The notes under the pieces were generated by a model. It was not told the DNA's origin and did not search any database. It saw only the letters and a program-made list of their open reading frames with translations. Of a stretch of DNA of 34,222 nucleotides, positions 23,279 through 32,789 are shown piece by piece. The DNA is taken from assembly GCA_020832285.1 (NCBI GenBank), contig JAFIFB010000125.1, forward strand, positions 1-34,222. The letters are read 5' to 3'. Both the position numbers and the translations under genes were made by a program. Source of the stretch: Balneolaceae bacterium (GTDB lineage Bacteria; Bacteroidota; Rhodothermia; Balneolales; Balneolaceae). The first letter of the stretch is position 1. Every line of letters starts with the position of its first letter.

Positions 23279-23722
23279 TTACTTGCGTGTGACAATCTCA
23301 ATGACGCCATTTCCGCCCCTCACACCATAAATGGCGGCATCACTTCCTTTCAGAACCCTAACGTAATCGATGTCACGCACATTAAGGTTGCTGTTTACCT
23401 GGGAGTAGCTGCTTCCTGCAACCTGGCCGTCAATCACAAAAAGCGGTTCAATTCCAGACTGGAAGGAGTTGATGCCCCGAATCGTCACAACTGCATTGCT
23501 GCCTGAGCCTCTAACATTCACTCCGGGAACACGGTACAAATAATCGGCAAGATTACGGTAATTGTCTCTGTCATCCGAAATTCCATCGGCCGGCCGGATA
23601 TTTTCGAGCTCAACGTGTGTCGTCTCACTCCCCTCCTGTGCAGAGCTGACAGATTCTGTTGAAGAGCAGCCTGCAACCAATAAAAGTGTGGAGATAAGAA
23701 AAAAATGTAGTGCCTGTTTCAT
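23279..23722 (-). CDS. Stand-alone TonB-receptor plug-domain lipoprotein
   Basis: I start this at ATG 23722, which gives a proper lipoprotein signal (MKQALHFFLISTLLLVAGC, Cys19); an upstream ATG at 23821 adds 33 residues of no protein character. The 147-residue product is only a plug domain: NLADYLYRVPGVNVRGSGSNAVVTIRG, then PLFVIDGQV, then DIDYVRVLKGSDAAIYGVRGGNGVIEIVT, the classic end of a SusC/RagA-type plug. The 22-strand barrel is missing, and nothing downstream encodes one. Small plug-only lipoproteins do occur in Bacteroidota; they may be periplasm-facing decoys or partners for a barrel or the Ton system. It is not in an operon with ilvE, which it follows by about 140 nt. Confidence 0.85.
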   Translation of the reverse strand: MKQALHFFLISTLLLVAGCSSTESVSSAQEGSETTHVELENIRPADGISDDRDNYRNLADYLYRVPGVNVRGSGSNAVVTIRGINSFQSGIEPLFVIDGQVAGSSYSQVNSNLNVRDIDYVRVLKGSDAAIYGVRGGNGVIEIVTRK

Positions 23723-23863
23723 AGCGATTCCGTAATAGTTTGATGTCATCAACACACGGAAAACGGGATCTGAACTTCTTTTGTTGTAAGTCCTTTTGCA
23801 GTCTGGGCCAAGAAAAGTCACCCCGTAAAGGGATTCATATAGAGAATGCTGCAGATTGAAACC

Positions 23864-24949
23864 TTACTGAAGAACAGATGAACGAACGTCCACAGGATGC
23901 ACCCATCCGTGGGCATCTTTTAGTTTTCCGTACTGTATTCCGGTGATGGTGTCGAACATTTTTTTGGCAAACGGTCCAACTTTTTCCTGATCCAGTGTAA
24001 GAGTTTGGCCCTGGTGATGAATCAGGCCTACAGGTGAAATTACGGCTGCAGTTCCCGCCCCGAAAACTTCTTTCAGTGTACCATTACTGTCCGCTTCAAA
24101 TACTTCATCAATCGAAATTTTGCGCTCTTCCACATCCACATCCCACTCTTTGGCAAGAGCAATTACCGAACGGCGTGTGATTCCCGGCAGAACTGTTCCG
24201 CTTAATTTCGGGGTGACCAGTTTATCACCAATCAGAAAGAAGATATTCATTGTGCCCACTTCTTCCACATATTTGTGCTCGTTTGCATCCAGCCAGAGTA
24301 CTTGAGTGTACCCTTTTTTCTGGGCATTCCGGGCAGGCAGAAAGCTGCCGCCGTAATTTCCTGCCGCTTTGGCTTCACCGGTGCCGCCTTTCACAGCGCG
24401 CACATAATTTTCTGATGTGGTCAGTTTTACCGGATTAAAACCTTCACTGTAGTATGCCCCCACAGGGCTGGTAATAATTAAAAACTTATACTCTTCAGAT
24501 ACTTTCGCCGCGAGGTACTCTTCGGTAGCAAACATCACCGGGCGGATGTAGAGTGCCTGCCCGTGTTTTTTTGGAACCCATGTATGATCGAGCCTCATCA
24601 GTTCTTCCAGCGCTTCGATGAAGAGAGATTCTTCAATTTCGGGCATACAAAGTCTTCGCGCAGAGTTGTTTAGCCGCTGGTGATGATCGCGCGGACGGAA
24701 AAGGTTGATGGTGTTATCATTTGCATAATAGGCCTTCATGCCTTCAAAAACCGCCTGCCCGTAGTGCAGGGCCATCATCGATGGTTCAAACGTAATGGGG
24801 CCGTAGGGTTTTATTTCGGCAGACTGCCATGCTCCGTTGTTGTAGACCATTTCCAGCATATGGTCGGAAAAAATCCGCCCGAATTCGAGATTATCGAAAT
24901 CAAATTCCGAAATTCTGGTTTGACTTGTTTTGCTGATTTGAAGTTTCAT
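23864..24949 (-). CDS. ilvE: Branched-chain amino acid aminotransferase
   Basis: The 361-residue PLP enzyme interconverts Leu, Ile or Val with the branched 2-oxo acids using glutamate/2-oxoglutarate. Family features are ALHYGQAVFEGMKAY (60-74), RLNNSARRLCMPEI (92-105), the PLP-lysine region VKGGTGEAKAAGNYGGSFLPA with K194, EEVGTMNIFFLIG, and TVLPGITRRSVIALAKE near the C-terminus. Length and motifs fit the long, eukaryote-like class of BCATs common in Bacteroidota and Firmicutes, not the E. coli type of about 309 residues. Cytoplasmic and complete at both ends. It starts at ATG 24949; no leader peptide or attenuator was seen upstream. Confidence 0.95.
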   Translation of the reverse strand: MKLQISKTSQTRISEFDFDNLEFGRIFSDHMLEMVYNNGAWQSAEIKPYGPITFEPSMMALHYGQAVFEGMKAYYANDNTINLFRPRDHHQRLNNSARRLCMPEIEESLFIEALEELMRLDHTWVPKKHGQALYIRPVMFATEEYLAAKVSEEYKFLIITSPVGAYYSEGFNPVKLTTSENYVRAVKGGTGEAKAAGNYGGSFLPARNAQKKGYTQVLWLDANEHKYVEEVGTMNIFFLIGDKLVTPKLSGTVLPGITRRSVIALAKEWDVDVEERKISIDEVFEADSNGTLKEVFGAGTAAVISPVGLIHHQGQTLTLDQEKVGPFAKKMFDTITGIQYGKLKDAHGWVHPVDVRSSVLQ

Positions 24950-25563
24950 GAAGGGTTTATTTGATCCGAGGGTGTTTCAATTGGAATAAAATGCTATGCT
25001 TTCAGTTCTTGAAATTACGAACGTATCAGCATCATTCGATTGAAAATATAACCTGCAAGATAAGATGATTTTTCGAAAGGGGTTAACATTTTTTGATGAT
25101 TTATGATACCAGTAGTTTTGGAGTTAGGAACAGGTGAAATCGGATATCATTCGATTGAACGATTGAGGAGATACTCGATATTCGATTTATAATTCTCAAA
25201 CTATCTGCGATCAGCATACTGATTCCCAAATGCATTCAAACAGCCAGTCAAATGGTGCCGAAACAGGCATGTATATTAATTATGATATTCTCCGAAACCA
25301 GTCATATTTTTGTTCCGCTTGTAATTCGGTAAATATCATCTTGTCATTACAGTAGCCTGATGGAATAGGATTGGGCCCTGTTTTGTTTGACTGGGTAGTA
25401 CCATTGCAGTTTTGATATTGCCGTGGGTTTTATCCTGTACTCTATCGTTGACGCAAGATCAGGTGTTCTTAAAAAATCAAAAAAATTCTGTAAGGAAATC
25501 CCGTTTCCGGTATCATACATTATAGAAGATTACACTAAATATCACAGAAAAAAATTAATTTCG
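24950..25563. other. Divergent intergenic region, ilvE to recQ
   Basis: About 610 nt of AT-rich DNA lies between two divergently read genes. The recQ frame is open upstream to GTG 25423, but codons before 25564 show no RecQ homology. I saw no repeat copy, RNA gene or clear operator here; promoters for both genes must lie within it. Confidence 0.55.
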
Positions 25564-27741
25564 ATGATTCAAAAAGCAAAAGAGATTCTTCAAAAAACAT
25601 TTGGTTACAATGAGTTCCGTCCGCTTCAGGGCGACGCCATTGATAACATCCTGAATAAGAGAGACTCACTCGTAATCATGCCAACAGGTGGCGGAAAATC
25701 GCTCTGCTACCAGATTCCGGCATTACTATTTAACGGACTCACCGTGGTGGTTTCCCCGCTGATTTCCCTGATGAAAGACCAGGTGGAGCAGCTTGAAGAG
25801 TTCGGTGTTCCGGCCCTTTTTCTGAACAGTACACTCACCCCCGAGCAATACCGCCAGAATGTAAACCGTCTTCGTGCAGGGGAGGCAAAACTGCTATATC
25901 TCGCACCGGAAACACTGATGATGGAACCAACCCGCCAGCTTCTCTCCGAACTCACAGTAGACTGTTTTACGATTGATGAAGCTCACTGCATCTCGGAGTG
26001 GGGACACGATTTCAGGCCGGAGTACCGTCAGCTTGCCCGGGTCCGGAAAGATTTTTCAGATGCCGTTTGTGTGGCACTGACAGCCACGGCAACCCCGAGA
26101 GTACGGGACGATATTCAGCAGATTCTGGAGATGAAAGACTCGGACCGGTTTGTGGCCAGTTTCGACCGGAAAAACCTGGTATTGCGCGTGGTGGATAAAG
26201 AAAATCCGCTCGATCAGATTCTTGATTTTCTCTATACCCGGCCTAAACAGTCGGGTATCATCTACTGTTTTTCGCGGCGGCAGGTGGATGAGCTCTACAG
26301 CGACCTGAAACATGAAGGACATTCCGTACTTCCATATCACGCCGGATTGATGGAGGGTGAGCGAACCCGAAATCAGGAAGCCTTCATCCGCGACGATGTG
26401 AATATTATCGTGGCCACCATTGCTTTCGGGATGGGAATCAATAAGCCCGACGTCAGGTATGTGATTCACCACGATATGCCGCAGAATATCGAATCGTACT
26501 ACCAGCAAATCGGACGGGCCGGACGCGACGGGATCAACGCCGATTGTATGCTGCTCTACAGTTACAGCGATAAGCAAAAGATCCAGTATTTTATCAATCA
26601 AAAAGAAGGAACCGAAAAAGAGGTGGCAGAAAAGCACCTGGATGCACTTCTCAACTATCTCGACTACGGAAAATGCCGCCGAAAACCACTGATAAACTAT
26701 TTCGGTGAAGAATACGATAAAAAAGACTGCGGAATGTGCGACAACTGCCTCAGGCAGAAAGACGATCTCCAGGATTTTACCGTACAGGCTCAAAAATACA
26801 TGAGCTGTGTTGCGAGAACCGAACAGCTTTACGGCGCATATCACATTGCTGATATTTTACGCGGATCGGAGGCTAAAAAGATCAAACAGAACGGGCATGA
26901 TAAACTATCTACTTACGGAATCGGGATGGAGTGGTCGAAAAATCAGTGGGTTCAGCTTTCTCGCCTGCTGATCCGTAACGGTTTTCTTGAAAAAGATCAG
27001 AACCACGGAAGTTTACTGATCACTGATGACGGAAAAGAGGTACTGAAAGGTGATAAAAGAGTGATGGGCGTCCTGGATCGCACCAAAACCACGACCGATG
27101 GAGAAGCCCGTCCTCGCACCAGCAGTGATGTTGAGAAGAAATACAACGAGCACCTGTTTGAGGAGCTGCGCAAGAAACGAAAAGAACTGGCTGATGAACG
27201 TGATATTCCGCCTTACGTGATTTTTCCCGACACTACACTGATGGAAATGTCATACTTCTACCCGATGAGTGAAGAGAGCCTGATAGCGATTTACGGCGTA
27301 GGTTCCTCAAAGCTGAAAAAATATGGCGATGATTTTTTACCGCTGATACGGGAATTTTGCAAAAAAAATAATCTTGAGGAGCGATCACGGGTTCTGGACA
27401 AAAAAGTGAGTAAACACTCTTCCGGGAAAAAGCATCACCTGGTGGGTGAAGAGTACAGCTCCGGCAAGACGATAGATCACCTTGCTGAACAGTTCGGAGT
27501 AAAAAAAGTGACCATTCTGAGCAACCTCAAAAAATATCTTGATGAAGGCCATTCGCTGGATCCGGGCGGGTTTCTGGGCGCTTCGTCGCTTTCAGAGCGC
27601 AAAAAGGATGAGGTCTTTGCTTCAATGAAAAAAGTGGGTCCGGAACTGCTGAAGCCAATCTACGAAGAGCTGGACAAAACGGTGGATTATAATGAACTGC
27701 GAATTTTGCAACTGGCTTATATGGCTCAAAACGGGGAGTAG
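25564..27741 (+). CDS. recQ: ATP-dependent DNA helicase RecQ
   Basis: I start this at ATG 25564, where MIQKAKEILQKTFGYNEFRPLQ gives the conserved N-terminus, for a 725-residue protein. Motifs are the Q-motif FGYNEFRPLQ, Walker A MPTGGGKS (39-46), DEAH box (138-141) in IDEAHCISEWGHDFRPEY, motif V/VI VATIAFGMGINKPDVRYVIHHD...QQIGRAGRDG, and the RecQ-Ct zinc cysteines C371, C389, C392 and C395. An HRDC domain (FEELRKKRKELADERDIPPYVIF... about 520-600) and a C-terminal helix-turn-helix (TIDHLAEQFGVKKVTILSNLKKYL) complete the usual long RecQ layout. It unwinds 3'-5' in repair and recombination. A uracil-DNA glycosylase gene follows 41 nt downstream, probably on the same transcript. Confidence 0.95.
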   Translation: MIQKAKEILQKTFGYNEFRPLQGDAIDNILNKRDSLVIMPTGGGKSLCYQIPALLFNGLTVVVSPLISLMKDQVEQLEEFGVPALFLNSTLTPEQYRQNVNRLRAGEAKLLYLAPETLMMEPTRQLLSELTVDCFTIDEAHCISEWGHDFRPEYRQLARVRKDFSDAVCVALTATATPRVRDDIQQILEMKDSDRFVASFDRKNLVLRVVDKENPLDQILDFLYTRPKQSGIIYCFSRRQVDELYSDLKHEGHSVLPYHAGLMEGERTRNQEAFIRDDVNIIVATIAFGMGINKPDVRYVIHHDMPQNIESYYQQIGRAGRDGINADCMLLYSYSDKQKIQYFINQKEGTEKEVAEKHLDALLNYLDYGKCRRKPLINYFGEEYDKKDCGMCDNCLRQKDDLQDFTVQAQKYMSCVARTEQLYGAYHIADILRGSEAKKIKQNGHDKLSTYGIGMEWSKNQWVQLSRLLIRNGFLEKDQNHGSLLITDDGKEVLKGDKRVMGVLDRTKTTTDGEARPRTSSDVEKKYNEHLFEELRKKRKELADERDIPPYVIFPDTTLMEMSYFYPMSEESLIAIYGVGSSKLKKYGDDFLPLIREFCKKNNLEERSRVLDKKVSKHSSGKKHHLVGEEYSSGKTIDHLAEQFGVKKVTILSNLKKYLDEGHSLDPGGFLGASSLSERKKDEVFASMKKVGPELLKPIYEELDKTVDYNELRILQLAYMAQNGE

Positions 27742-27782
27742 GCAGAAATGAAAATTTGTCTGGGAATCCTTACCATTAGGGT

Positions 27783-28457
27783 ATGATTCAATCCTACATC
27801 AAGTCGCTCAGACAAACACCGACAGGTCTTTTCAATCCCTGGTACCATCAGGATAAAAAGCACGATCTTTTGCCAGAAGCACCAGAGATCCGGCGAGGCC
27901 AGTTACAGGCTTATCTCACTGAACGGCAAAAGCGGGCCCGGTTTCTCTTTATTGCCGAGGCGCTTGGTTACCAGGGCGGACATTTTACCGGTATTGCCAT
28001 GACCTCCGAGCGTATTTTACTGGGGCACCAGGAGGATAAATATGGCGTAAAACCGGAACATGTGTTTAGAAATGCCGAGCCGGCAAGAACCAGCCGACCT
28101 GATTTTATTAAGAAGGGAATGAGCGAACCTACGGCCACAATTATGTGGGGTGCTATGATTGATCTGGGCATCGATCCCTACGATGTGGTTCTCTGGAACG
28201 CTGTTCCGTGGCATCCCTACAACCCCGAAAAAGGGCTGTTAAGCAATCGGACACCTCTTTCAGGCGAGATGGAAGCCGGACTAAAACACCTGAAAATGTT
28301 TATCAGCCTGTTTGATGGTGTAAAAGTGGTTGCTGTAGGAAGAAAGTGCGAACAGAGTTTAACAGAACTGGGCGTGGACCACACCGGAGTACGCCATCCT
28401 GCGAACGGGGGCGCTCCAAAATTCAGAATGCAGCTTCAGAAATTGGTGGGAGAGTGA
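27783..28457 (+). CDS. Uracil-DNA glycosylase family protein
   Basis: The 224-residue protein has a UDG-fold layout: a strand with the catalytic/phosphate loop FLFIAEALGYQGGHFTG (55-70), a middle strand DVVLWNAVPWHPYNP (about 149-163), and near the C-terminus the Leu/His loop GVRHPANGGAPKFRMQL with H205. These match UDG motifs 1 and 2 (G-E-x-x-G and H-P) loosely. This suggests one of the less-known uracil-DNA glycosylase families rather than Ung. It would remove uracil or other damaged bases from DNA. It starts at ATG 27783, directly after recQ, giving a repair pair. The substrate range cannot be told. Confidence 0.72.
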   Translation: MIQSYIKSLRQTPTGLFNPWYHQDKKHDLLPEAPEIRRGQLQAYLTERQKRARFLFIAEALGYQGGHFTGIAMTSERILLGHQEDKYGVKPEHVFRNAEPARTSRPDFIKKGMSEPTATIMWGAMIDLGIDPYDVVLWNAVPWHPYNPEKGLLSNRTPLSGEMEAGLKHLKMFISLFDGVKVVAVGRKCEQSLTELGVDHTGVRHPANGGAPKFRMQLQKLVGE

Positions 28458-28545
28458 AATCATTTTCGGAATGATCGGAATGAGGGATAAGTTAACTATC
28501 TTGGAGCCGCAAAACGTTCAGAATTATAAATGTAGAGATTAGCCC

Positions 28546-29394
28546 ATGAAAAAAATACTGCCTCTTCTTGTACTGTTCCTGTTTTTAACAAGTTGTGCCC
28601 TTATCAGAGATTATGCCGATGTGCAAAGGCCATCTGTAAATTTCAGCAAGATGTCCATACAAAACATCTCTTTCGATGGGGTAACTCTGCTTTTTGATTT
28701 TGATGTAAATAACCCAAACAGGTTTGGTGTATCGGCCGATCAGTACAGCTACGAATTCTTTATTAACGACAACTCTTTTCTGTCTGGCACCCAGCAAGAG
28801 AATATCAGGATCAGCCGTGAATCTTCCAGTGTTGTTCAGGTTCCGGTTTCGCTTAACTTTTCGGATGTGTTTAGCACATTCACCTCCCTTGTGAGGCGCG
28901 ATTCTCTTTCCTATAAAATCGCAACCGAAGTTCAGTTTGATATTCCCGGCTTGGGCCGGCAGAGGGTGCCCGTCAGCACAGCCGGAGAGCTTCCCATTCC
29001 CCGTATGCCGCGGATAGAATTCAGCGGCCTGAATGTGAGAAATTTATCACTTTCCGGTGCGGATATTGACCTGGGTTTTCGTGTGTCAAATCCCAACAGT
29101 TTTGGAATTTCCTTATCGAATGCGGCTTATGTATTTCGGGTTAACGGACGGGAATGGCTCGATACACGTCTGGGCGATCGCATTCGCATTGGCGGCTCAC
29201 AGAGTGACACCGTTACAATTCCAGTACGGCTTAATGCCTCGCAAATGGGTTCCGTTTTACTTGATTTGATCGGTGGATCAACTCAATTCGACTATAATTT
29301 AAGTGGTTCGGCCAATATTTCAGCAGAACTGGAAGGGTTTCAGGATGGAGAAACCATACCTTTCGATGTGAGCGGGCGTCATACAACAAACTGA
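28546..29394 (+). CDS. LEA type 2 (WHy-domain) lipoprotein
   Basis: The 282-residue protein has a lipoprotein signal (MKKILPLLVLFLFLTSC, Cys17), then two tandem WHy/LEA-2 domains. The first reads FSKMSIQNISFDGVTLLFDFDVNNPNRFGV and the second FSGLNVRNLSLSGADIDLGFRVSNPNSFGI, about 130 residues apart; the 'NPN-FG' turn is the family hallmark in both. These beta-sandwich domains occur in desiccation-related plant proteins and in many bacterial envelope lipoproteins; their bacterial role is not established. It starts at ATG 28546. The space after its stop has a T-rich run (29400-29416) without a strong hairpin. Confidence 0.87.
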   Translation: MKKILPLLVLFLFLTSCALIRDYADVQRPSVNFSKMSIQNISFDGVTLLFDFDVNNPNRFGVSADQYSYEFFINDNSFLSGTQQENIRISRESSSVVQVPVSLNFSDVFSTFTSLVRRDSLSYKIATEVQFDIPGLGRQRVPVSTAGELPIPRMPRIEFSGLNVRNLSLSGADIDLGFRVSNPNSFGISLSNAAYVFRVNGREWLDTRLGDRIRIGGSQSDTVTIPVRLNASQMGSVLLDLIGGSTQFDYNLSGSANISAELEGFQDGETIPFDVSGRHTTN

Positions 29395-29544
29395 AATCAT
29401 TTTTTATTTTTTTTAGAGATAGCTATAAACAAAATAAGTTTATAATTAAGGCCTGCATCTAATTATAAATTGTAGAATTTGTTATGTTTCTAATAAAGGA
29501 TTTTCGTAATCTTATTAGATATAATGATATCATAATGAAAAACA

Positions 29545-32500
29545 ATGTTGATTCTAAAAAAAATAAAATCAACGTGGAAGGCTCATCTTTGCATTGCTCT
29601 GTTTTTGCTTTATGCTAAGCCGGGAGCGGGGCAGATTGATACATCATCAACCGAAGACTGGATAAAAAATCAGTATATAATTGAAAGAGTACTGAATACA
29701 GAAAACGGACTTCCTGCTAATGGGGTAAACTCTGCCATACAAGATTCCAGAGGTTTTATATGGTTTGCTACTTTCAACGGTCTTGTTCGGTATGATGGTA
29801 ACAGAGTGTTGGTATATAACACGAATAATATTTCAGGCCTGCCTACAAACAGGTTTACAACAGTTAGAGAAGGACCGGATGGTGAAATTTGGGGAGGGTT
29901 AGAGTACGGCGGATATGTAATGATTGATAAACAGCGTAAAGAAGTTTATCAAATCGATGATAACCTATTGGGAACCAATGCTTTTGTAAATCAGATTTTT
30001 GTGGATGATGACAGAAAAGTATGGGTTGGGACAAATTTTGGGCTGTTCATTTTTGAGAATGAAGAGTATAGAAAAATTGAAGGTGTACCCGATGAGGTCT
30101 TGCAACAAATCCATCAGGAAGATGATCAGATTTATTTGCTTTTCGAGTACGGCCTGTTCAGAATTGATCAGGATGGAGCGAATCCTGAAAGCGTGTTTGA
30201 AATATCAGACCTTGAAATCATTTTCAATTCAGATCGAACCGGAGAGTACCTGGAGAATTTTGATCGTTTTTGGAAAGCAGACTGGAAAGGGAATTCAATT
30301 TATGCAGCCCATGAGCATGGTGTTCTTGAAATAGGGGAAAATCATTTTGAAAATGTTCTGAGTAATGCAGAAGCAGGCCTGTCTGTGTTGCACGGTGTTA
30401 AATCCGATGAGGAGTACTTTTACATTTACGGTGCCGACGGCCTGAGACGGACCAGTAATATTCACACTCTTGAAAATAAAGAGGTTATTACGACAAATTA
30501 TCGAGTTTTGGATTTGATGTTTGACCATGAAGGGTCGGTATGGGCTTCAACAACAGGCCACGGAGTGATTCAATTTGCTGAAACTCCGGTTTACCAGGGA
30601 GAACAATTCGACTTCTTGCTGAGTGTGCCAGTTACGGCGGTACTGGAAGACCGGCAGGGATTTCTATGGACTGGTACAAATTGCGATGGGCTATATTCTC
30701 TGCAAAATGACAATATCCGCCAATACGGAATAAGTGAAGGAATTGAAAATCTCTGTGTCTGGAGTGTAATGGAACAATCCGATGGTACAATCTGGGCGGG
30801 AACATGGGGTGACGGAGTCTTCTATCTGAATGAAAATGAAGACCGGTTTGTGCGTTTTATACCCGATGCTTTTGAAGATGTAACTGCAGTTCTATCCATT
30901 TTTGAAGATTCTGCCGGTAATATTTGGTTTGGTTCATTCGACAGTGGAGTGTTCCATTTTGATGGAAACGTTGTTGAATCGGTGAAAAATGAATCGGGTG
31001 GAAATATCAGTGCCACAAGAATGTTTTTCGAGAATGAAGACGGAAATATATTATTTGCTACAGACAGAGGGATCGGATATTACGATAATGGAAGAGTTAT
31101 TAAACCGGAAGAGTTTAAACAGCTCCAGACAGATAACTACAGAGTAATTAAAAGCGACAACTTTGGGCGAATTTGGTTCGGGAGTTATGGTGGAGGAATG
31201 TTTGTACTTGATAATTCAGGAAGCATCTTCAAAATCACAGAAGAAAACGGGCTTTTTGATAATACCGTTTCTCAACTCGAATTTGATGCTGATGATAATC
31301 TCTGGCTTGCCGGGAACCAGGGAGTATTTTTTATCGAGAAGGAACAGATAAATCGTTTTTTTGATGGAGAGATAAGCGAGTTGAGAGTTGCGAGGATTGG
31401 CGTGGATGAAGGCCTTCAAACAAGGGAAACTACAGGTGGCTTTATGCCGTCGTCGTATTTGAATGAAGAAGGTGAATTGTTTATTCCCACTGTACAGGGG
31501 CTGGCAATGCTTCAAACAGGCAGAATGGAACTCAACAGAAAACAGCCGAATATTATTTTAAACGAAGTTGAAATTAATGGCATCCAATACTCACCGGAAG
31601 AGATCACGGAAATTCCGTACGATTCACAGCGGATTTTTTTCAGGTTCACTGCACTGAGCTTTAAAAATCCTGCTTACGTAAAGGTGCAATACAAACTTGA
31701 AGGGTTTGATACCAATTGGCAAAACGCTGACCAGTCCAGGGAGGCGATCTATACCTCACTGCCACACGGTGATTACACTTTACTTTTAAGAGCTGCAAAC
31801 AACGATAGTTTCTGGAATGAAGATAATTTTACCTTTTCTTTTATGGTTCCGCCACCATTTTGGATGACATGGTGGTTCTATTTGCTGATTTTTATTCTCA
31901 TATCGGGAGCCAGCTTGCTTTTTATTCAATACAGAACGCGCAAAATAAAGCTTTATAACGAACGTCTTCAAAAATTGATTGGTGACCGAACATCGGAGTT
32001 GAAGGCATCCAATCAGGAGTTAAAAAAGCTTGTTGAGGAAAAGAATAAAATGATGTCCATTTTAGCCCACGATCTGCGCAATCCTTTTACAGGAATCCTG
32101 GGATATATTGAATTACTCAAGATCGATTACGAAGAAAAAAAGGATCAGGAAAAACTGGAAATGATGACCATGCTGCTCGACTCCGGCCGTAATACTCTGA
32201 ATCTTCTGGAAAATCTGCTGCAGTGGTCTGGGTCAAAAGAGGGAGGACTCGACCCAAACCTTGAGATAATCGACATCAGCGAACTTGTACGAGAGGGAAT
32301 TGCTATGACCGAAGCGCAATCAGCCTATAAAGATGTTAAAGTGATTTACACTAACGACCAGCCTTATTTTGCAAAAGCTGATCGCAACATGATGTTGTCA
32401 GTTGTCAGAAACCTTATGTCAAATGCTATAAAATTTTCAGGTATGAACAGTAAAATTTTTGTGGATATAGAAGAGAATGGAGATGAATTAGTTGTATCTG

Positions 32501-32751
32501 TAAAAGATGAAGGGATGGGAATTGAATCAAAAGAGCTGGAACATCTTTTTTCATTAAATGGTAAGCCGCAAAAACTGGGTACAAAAGGTGAAAAAGGCAT
32601 CGGAATGGGCTTGCAGTTATGCAAAGAGTTCATAGATAAACACGACGGAAAAATTTGGGCAGAAAGCACTCCCGGTAAAGGAAGTACATTTTATTTCTCA
32701 CTCGAAAAAGCCAGACATCCCTTTAAGGAAGAGCAAATAACTGAAAAATAG
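29545..32751 (+). CDS. Two-component propeller sensor histidine kinase (no receiver domain)
   Basis: The 1068-residue membrane sensor begins with a signal peptide (hydrophobic LCIALFLLYA, cleavage near KPGAG-QID). A periplasmic seven-bladed propeller pair follows, built of repeats such as IQDSRGFIWFATFNGLVRYDG, VLEDRQGFLWTGTNCDGLY, MEQSDGTIWAGTWGDGVF and FEDSAGNIWFGSFDSGVF. A Y_Y_Y domain (YKLEGFDTNWQNAD, starting about 714) and one membrane helix (about 773-796) come next. The kinase has H842 in LAHDLRNPFTG, the N-box NLMSNAIKFS, and G-boxes DEGMGIESKEL and GEKGIGMGLQLCKEF. Unlike hybrid kinases of this class it stops there, with no receiver or AraC-type output, so a separate response regulator is needed; none is in the window. 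The ligand is unknown; relatives sense polysaccharide breakdown products. Confidence 0.92.
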   Translation: MLILKKIKSTWKAHLCIALFLLYAKPGAGQIDTSSTEDWIKNQYIIERVLNTENGLPANGVNSAIQDSRGFIWFATFNGLVRYDGNRVLVYNTNNISGLPTNRFTTVREGPDGEIWGGLEYGGYVMIDKQRKEVYQIDDNLLGTNAFVNQIFVDDDRKVWVGTNFGLFIFENEEYRKIEGVPDEVLQQIHQEDDQIYLLFEYGLFRIDQDGANPESVFEISDLEIIFNSDRTGEYLENFDRFWKADWKGNSIYAAHEHGVLEIGENHFENVLSNAEAGLSVLHGVKSDEEYFYIYGADGLRRTSNIHTLENKEVITTNYRVLDLMFDHEGSVWASTTGHGVIQFAETPVYQGEQFDFLLSVPVTAVLEDRQGFLWTGTNCDGLYSLQNDNIRQYGISEGIENLCVWSVMEQSDGTIWAGTWGDGVFYLNENEDRFVRFIPDAFEDVTAVLSIFEDSAGNIWFGSFDSGVFHFDGNVVESVKNESGGNISATRMFFENEDGNILFATDRGIGYYDNGRVIKPEEFKQLQTDNYRVIKSDNFGRIWFGSYGGGMFVLDNSGSIFKITEENGLFDNTVSQLEFDADDNLWLAGNQGVFFIEKEQINRFFDGEISELRVARIGVDEGLQTRETTGGFMPSSYLNEEGELFIPTVQGLAMLQTGRMELNRKQPNIILNEVEINGIQYSPEEITEIPYDSQRIFFRFTALSFKNPAYVKVQYKLEGFDTNWQNADQSREAIYTSLPHGDYTLLLRAANNDSFWNEDNFTFSFMVPPPFWMTWWFYLLIFILISGASLLFIQYRTRKIKLYNERLQKLIGDRTSELKASNQELKKLVEEKNKMMSILAHDLRNPFTGILGYIELLKIDYEEKKDQEKLEMMTMLLDSGRNTLNLLENLLQWSGSKEGGLDPNLEIIDISELVREGIAMTEAQSAYKDVKVIYTNDQPYFAKADRNMMLSVVRNLMSNAIKFSGMNSKIFVDIEENGDELVVSVKDEGMGIESKELEHLFSLNGKPQKLGTKGEKGIGMGLQLCKEFIDKHDGKIWAESTPGKGSTFYFSLEKARHPFKEEQITEK

Positions 32752-32789
32752 AATTGCATTTACAAAGTGCTGGCCTGTAATTATGCGGT

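Noticed and set aside
25423-25563. N-terminal extension of RecQ from GTG 25423
   Set aside because: The 47 extra residues have no RecQ character, while ATG 25564 gives the conserved N-terminus.
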